64,000 bases of DNA from Chromatiaceae bacterium. Lineage in GTDB: Bacteria; Pseudomonadota; Gammaproteobacteria; Chromatiales; Chromatiaceae. The stretch covers positions 20,342 to 84,341 of the forward strand of contig JALOTB010000011.1 in NCBI GenBank assembly GCA_025458165.1. Direction: 5' to 3'. Below the pieces are notes generated by a model. The model had not been told where the DNA came from, did not search any database, and saw only the letters and a program-made list of their open reading frames with translations. Position numbers and translations under genes: made by a program. Below, one piece after another: positions 16,078 through 25,486 of this stretch (position 1 is the stretch's first letter; every line of letters starts with the position of its first letter).

Positions 16078-17901
16078 TCAGTCCAGGATGCGGAAACTGG
16101 CGTCGAACGTCGGCAGGTCGATCTCCCGCGCCGAGAGACGCACGCGGGCGTTGAGCTCGGCTTGGGTCAGCCGCACGCGGACGTCCATCGCCAGCTCCGG
16201 GATCAGCACCACGGCCTTACGCTCCTCCTTGTCGACCACCACGCCCTCGCCGCGCCACTTTGGGCGATGGCGCAGCCACACCAGCTTCCAGTGCTGGTTG
16301 GACAGCCGCTCGGAGCGGCGGACGACGGCCGCGGCGACCTCGGCCTCGCCGACCCGCGTGGCGACGGTCTCGGCATCGAGCGGCTCGACCCCCGTCAGCC
16401 GGGCCCGGATCTGCTGGTGCACCAGGAGATCCGAGTAGCGCCGCAGGGGACTCGTCGCCCGGGTGTAGATCGGCAGCCCGAGCCCGAAGTGCGGCTCGGG
16501 CGCCCCCAGCATCCGCGTCGGTTTGAAGCGACGGCGGTAGGCGTACATCGCCGCTAGATCGGCGGGGGTCTCGACCTTGTCCGGCGCCGGTTGGGTCGCG
16601 AAGGGGATGGGGATCGACCGCTCCAGACAGAAGCGGGCCGCCGCCTCCCCGGCCATCAGCATGGCATCGGTGACCAGGGCGCGGCTCGCGAGCCTGGGTA
16701 GCGGGCGGATGACGACCTCGCCGTCGCGCACCCGCACGCTGACCTCCGGCAGCTCGATGCCGGCGGCGTCGTTGGCATGCCGGCGGCGGCGAAAGGGCTC
16801 GACCAGCGCCGCGAGTGGCGCGAACGGCCCCTCGTCGAGCCGCGCCTCCACCGCCTCGTAGGTGGTGCGCTCGACCCGCACCCAGGTCCGGTGCACCTCG
16901 ACCTCGGCGAGCTCGCCCTCGGGCGTGAGCCGCATGGCGAAGGAGAGCGCCGGCGAGACGGACTGGAGCCCGAGCCCGAGTCGCAGGGTGACCGCCTCGG
17001 GGAGCATGTTGACGATGCGCTCGGGCAGATACTGGTTGCTGCCGCGGGCGCGGGCCTCGCGGTCGAGGTCGCTGTCGGGCTCGACCAGGGCGGCGACGTC
17101 GGCCACGTGGACCCAGAGCCGGTCCCCGTCGAGACTCAGGGCATCGTCCGGGTCCTGGTTGCCCTCGTCGTCGATGGCATAGGCCGGCAGGTGCGTCAGG
17201 TCGAGCCGGTCCTCCGCCGGCAGCTCCGGGACCGGCAGCTCCGGGTCGGCCTCGGGCAACCCCTGGCGCGCCGGGTAAGGGTTGTGCTCGGGCGCCCATT
17301 GGCCCACCTGAATCAGCGCGCGATGGGCGTTCTCCGGGGTCTCCTGGTGACCAAGGGCCTGGAGGATGCGGCTGCGCTCGCTCCGCCCGAGCGCCAGGCG
17401 CTCGACCTCGGCGAGGCGCTCGCGGTCCTCCGCGGCCGGGCGGGCCTGCTCCATGCGGGCGAGGAACGCGGTCCAGTCGCGCTCCGCGGCTGCCTTCGCG
17501 TCACGCTGGGTGCGGTCCTGATCGACCTCCGCGCGGGTGCGCGCGCGCACCGCCGCGGGGCTCCCAGTAAAGTGCAGACCTTCGGCGACCTGCTGCCAGG
17601 CGGCCCAGGCGGTCGCCGGCGAGAACTCGTCGAACATCAGCTCGGCGAGCTCCTTGAGGCTGGTCTCCCCGCCCTCGAGCAGCTCCCAGGCGGCATCAAG
17701 CTCGCCCACGCGGGGCCCGAGCTCGCCGAGGCTGCGTAGCGGGCCCGGGTGCAGCAGGGTGATGTCCTTGGGGCGAACGCGCTTGGTCTGCCCCCCCTCC
17801 AGCTCGATCTCGATCTTCTCGCCGGTGGTGAGGACACGGGCGGGATGGACCTTGTACAGGACCAGGCTGTCCGGGCGTGGATTGACTTGATGAATCGTCA
17901 C
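16078..17901 (-). CDS. RNase II/RNB-family 3'-5' exoribonuclease
   Basis: The protein has 607 residues. After an N-terminal OB-like and helical region comes the RNB domain (about 240-540). The metal-binding aspartates are in AIDDEGNQDPDDALSL (DxxNxDxDD-like), followed by HVADVAALV, EAVTLRLGLGLQSVSPALSF and the conserved YTRATSPLRRYSDLLVHQQI. A clear C-terminal S1 domain is small or absent (about 560-607). It would degrade single-stranded RNA processively. It is shorter than RNase R and similar to VacB/RNB variants in gammaproteobacteria, so no symbol is forced. Its stop is one base from repeat D. Confidence 0.88.
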   Translation of the reverse strand: MTIHQVNPRPDSLVLYKVHPARVLTTGEKIEIELEGGQTKRVRPKDITLLHPGPLRSLGELGPRVGELDAAWELLEGGETSLKELAELMFDEFSPATAWAAWQQVAEGLHFTGSPAAVRARTRAEVDQDRTQRDAKAAAERDWTAFLARMEQARPAAEDRERLAEVERLALGRSERSRILQALGHQETPENAHRALIQVGQWAPEHNPYPARQGLPEADPELPVPELPAEDRLDLTHLPAYAIDDEGNQDPDDALSLDGDRLWVHVADVAALVEPDSDLDREARARGSNQYLPERIVNMLPEAVTLRLGLGLQSVSPALSFAMRLTPEGELAEVEVHRTWVRVERTTYEAVEARLDEGPFAPLAALVEPFRRRRHANDAAGIELPEVSVRVRDGEVVIRPLPRLASRALVTDAMLMAGEAAARFCLERSIPIPFATQPAPDKVETPADLAAMYAYRRRFKPTRMLGAPEPHFGLGLPIYTRATSPLRRYSDLLVHQQIRARLTGVEPLDAETVATRVGEAEVAAAVVRRSERLSNQHWKLVWLRHRPKWRGEGVVVDKEERKAVVLIPELAMDVRVRLTQAELNARVRLSAREIDLPTFDASFRILD

Positions 17902-18053
17902 GGCGTTGCCATCTCCGAGGCGCCCAGGGTCAGCGGGCCGGTGTGCTTGGCTCGACCGACCAGGGGTGCCAGGCGAGGCCCCGTATCATACAGGCCACCC
18001 GGCGATCGACCGACCTCGGCATAGGCCCAGGGGATCTTCAGGAGCGAGACAGC

Positions 18054-19094
18054 ATGAACAGCCAATGGCAGACCTTCCTCGCGGAGCGGGCGGCGGTGAT
18101 CGACGACGCCGGCGACGTCCGTTTCCCCAACGCCCCGGCGAGCGCCGACTGCGCCCTGGTGGATCTGTCGCATCTCGGCCTGATCGCCCTGGACGGACCG
18201 GAGGCGGCGAGCTTCCTCCAAGGCCAGGTGACCAACGACGTCAACGCGATCGGCCCGACCCACACGCAGCTCAGCGCTCATTGCAGCCCCAAGGGCCGGA
18301 TGCTCGCGAGCTTCCGCGTCCTGCGGCAAGACGAGCGCATCCTCCTCCAGCTTCCGCGGGGCCTGGTCCCTGGATTGCTCCAGCGCCTGCGCATGTTCCT
18401 GCTGCGGGCCAAGGCGACAATCGCGGACATCAGCGACGAGCAGGTCGCCGTCGGCCTGGCCGGCGACTGCGCCCCCGCGCTCCTCGCCCCGCACTTCCCG
18501 GAGCTGCCACAAGGCGACAATGACCTGACCCGCGCCGGGGGGGTGAGCGCGATCCGCCTGCCGGCCCCAGTGCCCCGCTTCCTCCTCCTCGGATCGCCCG
18601 AGCCGATGCAGGCCCTGTGGACCGCCCTGGAGGGCCGCGCCCAGGTGGTCGACCCCGGCTACTGGGCCCTGCTCGACATCCGTGCCGGGCTGCCCCAGGT
18701 CCTGCCGGAGACGCGCGAGGCTTTCGCGCCCCAGATGGTGAATCTCCAGCTCATCGACGGCGTCAGCTTCACCAAGGGTTGCTACACGGGCCAGGAGGTG
18801 GTCGCGCGCATGCAGTATCTGGGCAAGCTCAAGCGGCGGATGTATTGGGCTGAGGTCGCATCCGAGGGTGCACCCTCGCCCGGCGATGAGCTGTATGCCG
18901 AGGGCAGCAGCTCCGAGCAAGGGGCCGGCCGAGTCGTCGACGCCCAGCCCAGCGGACCGGGGCGCTACGAGCTGCTCGCCGTCGTCGAGATTGACGCCGC
19001 CGAGGGCCGCGAAGTAAGGATCGGCGGTCCCGAGGGCCCGATCCTCACCCTCAGCCCTCCGCCCTACGGCTTCCCCGCCGAAGCGAGCGGTTAG
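18054..19094 (+). CDS. ygfZ: folate-binding protein YgfZ (iron-sulfur cluster maintenance)
   Basis: The protein has 346 residues from ATG 18054, with AGGAGCG upstream; a longer frame from 17943 has no support. It has the GcvT-like fold, with FLQGQVTNDV near the N-terminus and the YgfZ signature KGCYTGQEVV near residue 245, including the conserved Cys. In E. coli it uses tetrahydrofolate to support assembly or repair of Fe-S enzymes such as MiaB. It is divergent from the RNase gene and convergent with lysS. Confidence 0.92.
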   Translation: MNSQWQTFLAERAAVIDDAGDVRFPNAPASADCALVDLSHLGLIALDGPEAASFLQGQVTNDVNAIGPTHTQLSAHCSPKGRMLASFRVLRQDERILLQLPRGLVPGLLQRLRMFLLRAKATIADISDEQVAVGLAGDCAPALLAPHFPELPQGDNDLTRAGGVSAIRLPAPVPRFLLLGSPEPMQALWTALEGRAQVVDPGYWALLDIRAGLPQVLPETREAFAPQMVNLQLIDGVSFTKGCYTGQEVVARMQYLGKLKRRMYWAEVASEGAPSPGDELYAEGSSSEQGAGRVVDAQPSGPGRYELLAVVEIDAAEGREVRIGGPEGPILTLSPPPYGFPAEASG

Positions 19095-19136
19095 CGGTTA
19101 GCGGGCGGACTGCGAAATCCGCAATCCGAGCTCCCC

Positions 19137-20660
<1,524 letters not shown>

Positions 20661-20714
20661 CTCTGGCGGTCTCCTGCCGTCCGCGTCCGGTTCAAACTCC
20701 GCAATCCGAAGGCC

Positions 20715-21813
20715 CTAGAGCCCGCTCTTCAGGCTCGCCTCGATGAACGGGTCCAGATTGCCGTCGAGCACCCCCTGCGTGTTGGCGATCTCCACGCCGG
20801 TGCGCAGGTCCTTGATGCGGGATTGATCGAGGACGTACGAGCGGATCTGGCTGCCCCAGCCGATGTCGGCCTTGGTGTCCTCCACGGCCTGCTTTGCGGC
20901 GTTGCGCTTCTGCACCTCCATCTCGTAGAGCTTCGCCTTGAGCTGCTTCATCGCCGTATCCCGGTTCTTGTGCTGGGAGCGGTCGGTCTGGCAGGCGACC
21001 ACGATCCCAGAGGGCATGTGGGTGATGCGGATCGCCGATTCGGTGCGGTTGACGTGCTGCCCGCCGGCCCCGCTGGCGCGATAGGTATCGACGCGCAGAT
21101 CCGCCGGGTTGATCTCCACCTCGATCGAGTCGTCGACCTCCGGTGCGACGAAGACCGAGGCGAAGGACGTGTGGCGGCGGTTTCCCGAGTCGAAGGGGGA
21201 CTTGCGCACCAGGCGGTGGACCCCGGTCTCGGTGCGCAGCCAGCCGAAGGCGTAGTCGCCCTCGAAGCGCACGGTCGCGGACTTGATCCCGGCGACCTCC
21301 CCGGCGGAAACCTCCATCAGCTCCGTCTTGAAGCCGCGCCGCTCGCCCCAGCGCAGATACATCCGCAGCAGCATCTCGGCCCAATCCTGGGCCTCGGTCC
21401 CGCCGGAGCCGGCCTGGATGTCGAGGAAGGCATTGGCGGCGTCCATCTCGCCGGAGAACATGCGCCGGAACTCCAGCTCCCCGACCCGCTCTTCGTACCC
21501 CGCGAGATCGGCGGCGACGGCATCGACGGTGTCCGCGTCGCCCTCCTCGGCGGCCATCGCGAGCAGGTCGCCGGCGTCCTCCAGCCCGGAGCCGATCTGC
21601 TCGAGGTTGTTGACCACCGCCTCGAGTGCGGCGCGCTCTCGCCCCAGGGATTGGGCGCGGGCCGGGTCGCTCCAGATGTCGGGCTGCTCCAGCTCGCGCA
21701 GCACCTCGGTCAGACGGTCCTTCTTCTCCGGGTAGTCAAAGATACCCCCTAAGGGAGTGGATGCGCCCTTTGAGGTCGTTGATCTGATTGACGATCGGAT
21801 TGATGTCCTGCAC
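20715..21813 (-). CDS. prfB: peptide chain release factor 2 (programmed +1 frameshift)
   Basis: The gene is read in two frames. From GTG 21813 (GGAGG five bases upstream) 25 codons run to an in-frame TGA at 21736-21738. A +1 shift there continues to 20715, giving 365 residues, the E. coli RF2 length. The C-terminal frame carries the stop-codon recognition motif SPF (KSPFDSG) and the peptidyl-hydrolysis GGQ motif ([10 protein letters not shown]). It releases peptides at UGA and UAA. It heads the prfB-lysS operon. Annotation that begins at 21704 misses the first 36 residues. Confidence 0.95.
21735..21750 (-). promoter_or_regulatory. prfB programmed +1 frameshift site
   Basis: On the minus strand the sequence AGGGGGTATCTTTGAC combines an internal Shine-Dalgarno AGGGGG, three bases, the slippery CTT-T and the TGA stop followed by C. 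It is identical in layout to the E. coli site. When RF2 is scarce, ribosomes shift +1 at CTT and make more RF2, an autoregulatory loop. Confidence 0.95.
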
Positions 21814-21959
21814 AGACACCTCCACAGCGGGAAAGCGGTGAAGTGTAACGAGGCGGGGGCCAGCTTTGAAGGCTGATCTTGTTGCTCGCCGGGGCCATGA
21901 CGTTCCCGCAGCGCGGGCTATACTCTTGGGCAGGTCAACCGAAACGCTCCGACCCCATC

Positions 21960-22679
21960 ATGGCCCGTCTGCCCCGCTTTGTCCTTCCCGGCTATCCCCA
22001 GCATGTCATCCAGCGCGGCAACAACCGCCAGCGCATCCTCTTCGACGAGGACGACTACTGGTTCCTGTGGGAACGGCTGAACGCCGCGGCGGAGAAGTTC
22101 GAGTGCGAGATCCACGCCTATGTCCTGATGCCGAACCACTTCCACCTGCTGGTGACACCGGCGCGTGAGGACGGGATCGGCAAGCTGATGCAGTACGTGG
22201 GACGCTACTACGTCCAGTACTTCAATCGCCGCCACGACCGCACGGGGACCCTGTGGGAAGGCCGCTACCGCGCCACCCTGCTCGACCCGGCGACCTACCT
22301 GCTCCCCTGCAGCCGCTATGTCGAGCTCAACCCGGTTCGCGCGGCCTTCGTGGCAAACCCGGAGGACTATGCCTGGTCGAGCTATGCCGGCAACGCCCTT
22401 GGTGCCGATGACAAGCTGATCACCCCACACCCCGTCTACAACCGGCTCGGCCGTTCGCGCACGGCGCGGCAGACCGCCTATCGCGAAGGCTTTTCGCAAC
22501 CGCTTGACGACGCGCTGATCAAGCGCATTCGCGACGCCACCAACAAGGCGTGGGTGCTGGGGGACGATGGCTTCTGCCAGTCGATCGAAGGCCAGCTCAA
22601 CCGCCGCCCCGAGCCGCGCCCGCGCGGGGGAGACCGCCGCTCCGAGGCCTACCGTCGCGCCGTCGCGCAGGCGCAATGA
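21960..22679 (+). CDS. REP-associated tyrosine transposase (RAYT, Y1/HUH family)
   Basis: The protein has 239 residues from ATG 21960 (MARLPRFVLPGYPQHVIQRG). The family N-terminus PRFVLPGYPQHVIQRGNNRQRIL is typical of TnpA-REP proteins. The HUH motif is in MPNHFHLLV (His60-Phe-His62), and the catalytic tyrosine is probably in YVGRYYVQYFNRRH. The later LWEGRYRATLLD and YVELNPVRAAFV blocks are also family features. RAYTs are single-copy domesticated relatives of IS200/IS605 transposases that process REP hairpins. I saw no obvious REP hairpin flanking the gene itself. A TATACT -10 is at 21919-21924. Its stop overlaps the cupin start. Confidence 0.9.
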   Translation: MARLPRFVLPGYPQHVIQRGNNRQRILFDEDDYWFLWERLNAAAEKFECEIHAYVLMPNHFHLLVTPAREDGIGKLMQYVGRYYVQYFNRRHDRTGTLWEGRYRATLLDPATYLLPCSRYVELNPVRAAFVANPEDYAWSSYAGNALGADDKLITPHPVYNRLGRSRTARQTAYREGFSQPLDDALIKRIRDATNKAWVLGDDGFCQSIEGQLNRRPEPRPRGGDRRSEAYRRAVAQAQ

Positions 22680-23056
22680 GCCTGACGGAGCCGGTTATCC
22701 GCCGTCCCACCGAAGCGGAGGTCTTCGACTGGATCGAACGCTGCCAGGTCCTGGAGATCTGGAACCGCGAGGGCGACCCGCAGGTATCGATTGCCCGCGC
22801 CCGCGTCGCCCCCGGCGTGACGACGCGCTGGCATCGCCTGCACGGGATCACCGAGCGCTATCTGGTGCTCACCGGCCGCGGCCGGGTGGAGCTCGGATCG
22901 CTGCCCCCCGAGGACATCGGCCCCGGCGAGCTGGCCCATATCCCGCCGGGTGTGGCTCAGCGCATCACCAACGTCGATCGCGGGGACCTCGTCTTCCTCG
23001 CCATCTGCACCCCCAGATTCCGGGGCGATGCCTACGAGGACATGGAGCCAAGCTAA
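22676..23056 (+). CDS. small cupin-domain protein
   Basis: The ATG at 22676 overlaps the RAYT stop (ATGA), giving 126 residues. A single cupin fold is indicated: TTRWHRLHGITERYLVLTGRGRVELG provides the first metal-binding motif (H-x-H-type with Glu) and PPGVAQRITNVDRGDLVFLAICTPRF the second half. The enzyme or sensor role is unknown. Coupling to a transposase gene is unusual, but the following PHA-system gene 38 bases downstream suggests a short operon. Confidence 0.82.
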   Translation: MSLTEPVIRRPTEAEVFDWIERCQVLEIWNREGDPQVSIARARVAPGVTTRWHRLHGITERYLVLTGRGRVELGSLPPEDIGPGELAHIPPGVAQRITNVDRGDLVFLAICTPRFRGDAYEDMEPS

Positions 23057-23094
23057 TGTGCGCTGACGGCCGGGATTGAGCGAGGACGGCGTCG

Positions 23095-23394
23095 ATGGCC
23101 CACATCCAACTCCGGCGCCCCCACACCCTGGGGCTGGACGGCGCCAGGGCGCAGGTCGAGCAGCTCAGGGCAGCGCTCGCGCGGGACCTCCAGGCGAAGA
23201 GCCAATGGGAGGACAACGAGCTCCACTTCCACCGCCCCGGCGCCTCGGGCCGGGTCAGGCTGGGTGAGGACTTCATTGAGCTGGATCTTCGGCTCGGCCT
23301 GCTGCTCGCGCCGCTGAAAGCCGGGATCGAGCAGGCGGTCCACCAGCGCCTGGACGCCATCCTCGCGGGCGAACGGCAGACCGGTCCGGCCTGA
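23095..23394 (+). CDS. polyhydroxyalkanoic acid system family protein
   Basis: The protein has 99 residues. MAHIQLRRPHTLGLDGARAQVEQ followed by an amphipathic helix and a short beta region (GRVRLGEDFIELDLRLGLLLAPLK) matches my memory of the putative PHA granule-region family (PF09650). Such proteins are found near PHA genes in some gammaproteobacteria but also elsewhere. No phaC, phaZ or phasin gene is in the window, so its link to storage polymer is family-based only. Confidence 0.7.
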   Translation: MAHIQLRRPHTLGLDGARAQVEQLRAALARDLQAKSQWEDNELHFHRPGASGRVRLGEDFIELDLRLGLLLAPLKAGIEQAVHQRLDAILAGERQTGPA

Positions 23395-23416
23395 GCATCT
23401 CCACCGGCCGGCAGCC

Positions 23417-25420
23417 CTACCCCAGCTCGATCTCCGTGAACTCGAAGCCGACGTCCGGCGACGGGAGCTTCAGCAGGCTGCCCTGGATGAAGTCCACCCC
23501 CGAGCGCCAGATACGCGGCACATCGGCGGGATCGTCGACCCCCGCGGCGATCACCTTGCGCGCGGCTCGGTGCAAGGCCGCGACCTGGCGGCCGAGTGCC
23601 TCCTGATCACCGCTCAGGGCCCCCCGAGCCAGGCGTACGAAGGACACCGGCAGACCCGCGATTAGGGCCAGCCCCACGGGCTCCAAGTCGAACCGGCTGA
23701 TGCAGATCGCGATCCCCAGCCGGTGCAGCCCCGCAAAGCGCTCGCGCAGCAGATCCGGCTCGGCGGCCAGCTCCTCAGTGTCGAACTGGAGCAACGGACG
23801 GCAGCGAACCAGATCGCGGCTGAGGATCTGATCGCGCAGCCAGGCAGGCCAGTCGGGCGCGGCAATCCCGGCGGCCGTTAGCGGCAGAAACAGCCGCACC
23901 GCCGGGTGCTCCGCGCGCCAGCCGCACAGGGCGTCGAGACTGTGCTCGACCACCCACTGGTCGATCCGTGCCTGCAGGGCGCATGATCGCGCGACAGAGC
24001 GAAACTCCGACTGCGGGACGTAATCCCCATCCGGCGCGCGCAGCCGAAACGACACCTCGTACAGCTCCCCAGGTCGGCCGCGCAGGGCGACGACGGGCTG
24101 GTAAAGCAGGTCGAGACCGCGCCCCCCCAGTGCCTCCTCGATGAGGGCAGCGATCGCTTCCCGCCGTTGGCGCGCGCCGAGCGGGAGCGCCCCTTGCACC
24201 CGTCCCTTTGCGCCTTGGCCGGGGGACCCGAGGCGACCGCCGGCGGCCTGGGCACGCGCAATCAGGGTGAGGGCATCGTCCGGCGCTGGGCTGAGGCGGG
24301 CGAGCCCGAGGGCCACGGGGATCCCAGTGTCCGTGGCGATCCCTCGGCTCAAAGTCTCCACGAGGGCATCGAGCCGGGTCGCGTCCGAGCGCGTCGCGAA
24401 CAGGGCGAGCTCGGCATCAGAGAGACGTGCGATCAGCTCGTGCGACTCGACCAGACGCCGAGCGACCTCCGCGATCGCGGCCAAGGCCGAGTCGCCTCCG
24501 CGGTCGTCCGCGGCGAGACGCGGCGTAACGACAATCAGGCCGGTCCCGGGCTGGTCCGCGCCGCCACGCGCGATGGCCTTTTCCAGCCGCCGAAGCAGCA
24601 GATCGCGGTTCGCGAGACCGGTCACCGGATCCCATCCGGTCGAGGGCGCGCCGCCCGACCGGCAAGCGCGACTGATCCGCTCGCGCACGACCTCGAGCAG
24701 GCGGTCACCGGACACCGGCTTGGCCAAGAAGTCATCGCCTCCCACGCGCAGTGCGGCAACATGCAGCCCCGGATCAAGCTCGGAAGAGAGGAAAACGATA
24801 GGGATCCGGCCGTGGCCCTCGTGCTCCCGGATCAGGCTCGTAAGCTCGATGCCGCTAGCCCCAGGCATAAGCAGATCCATCAGGATCAGGTCGGGGCGAA
24901 ACTCGTCGATGGCATCGAAGACCCTCAGGCCGTCGCCCACCACCCGGGCCTCGATCCCCGCGCGCTCTAGCACCCCCGCGGCGAAAGCCGCCGCGATCGG
25001 CTCATCGTCGACCACGAGTACCCGATAAGTCCGAGCATCGGATCCGGCGAGAACGGCCAGCCGGGCGGCGATCAGATCGGCGTCGACCGGCGTCAGGAAG
25101 CAGGCGCGAGCCCCAGCTCGCATCGCCTGCAGGCGTAAGGCCAGGTCCCGGGGATCGGCGATGCCAATCAGCAGGGGCGGGCGCGCGAGACCCGCCATGA
25201 GCGAGCTGACGGTCTGCCCCGGTGTCAGGCATCGGGTGTCGAGGATCAGGACCGCATCGGCCACCAGCTCCCCAGTTGCGGACAGCGCGTCGGGACCGGG
25301 GAGGCGATATAGGCTGAGCCCGACCCGGGCGAGGGCGCGGCCGAGCCGCTCGGCCAGACGGGCGTCCGCGCCCAGCAGGTAGACCGGCTTGTGCACCCCT
25401 TGCCGATTGGACGTCGTCAT
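23417..25420 (-). CDS. response regulator with degenerate GGDEF and EAL domains (FimX-like)
   Basis: The protein has 667 residues from ATG 25420 (GAGGGAAGG upstream). Residues 12-128 look like a receiver that has lost its acidic pocket. A true receiver follows (132-260) with VVDDE and phosphoacceptor Asp182 in LILMDLLMPG. The GGDEF-like domain (about 265-430) has LSDAE in place of the GGDEF loop, and the EAL-like domain (about 435-660) has EVSFRL in place of EAL. Neither should make or cleave c-di-GMP, so it is probably a c-di-GMP or protein-binding effector, as FimX is for type IV pili. This is inference from motif loss. No pilus genes are adjacent. Confidence 0.82.
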   Translation of the reverse strand: MTTSNRQGVHKPVYLLGADARLAERLGRALARVGLSLYRLPGPDALSATGELVADAVLILDTRCLTPGQTVSSLMAGLARPPLLIGIADPRDLALRLQAMRAGARACFLTPVDADLIAARLAVLAGSDARTYRVLVVDDEPIAAAFAAGVLERAGIEARVVGDGLRVFDAIDEFRPDLILMDLLMPGASGIELTSLIREHEGHGRIPIVFLSSELDPGLHVAALRVGGDDFLAKPVSGDRLLEVVRERISRACRSGGAPSTGWDPVTGLANRDLLLRRLEKAIARGGADQPGTGLIVVTPRLAADDRGGDSALAAIAEVARRLVESHELIARLSDAELALFATRSDATRLDALVETLSRGIATDTGIPVALGLARLSPAPDDALTLIARAQAAGGRLGSPGQGAKGRVQGALPLGARQRREAIAALIEEALGGRGLDLLYQPVVALRGRPGELYEVSFRLRAPDGDYVPQSEFRSVARSCALQARIDQWVVEHSLDALCGWRAEHPAVRLFLPLTAAGIAAPDWPAWLRDQILSRDLVRCRPLLQFDTEELAAEPDLLRERFAGLHRLGIAICISRFDLEPVGLALIAGLPVSFVRLARGALSGDQEALGRQVAALHRAARKVIAAGVDDPADVPRIWRSGVDFIQGSLLKLPSPDVGFEFTEIELG

Positions 25421-25450
25421 CCTTCCCTCGCGCACCCGTCCGTCGGGAAA

Positions 25451-25469
25451 TCGCCGAGTCGCTCGGCGA
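25451..25469. repeat. perfect 8-bp hairpin upstream of the FimX-like gene
   Basis: TCGCCGAG pairs with CTCGGCGA around a TCG loop. It lies 31 bases upstream of the regulator start, and a weaker GGGC/GCCC hairpin follows at about 25480. It could be a regulatory element, or a terminator for ppdK read-through. It does not match the hairpin-repeat family. Confidence 0.4.
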
Positions 25470-25486
25470 CTGCCGTCCCGGGCGGG

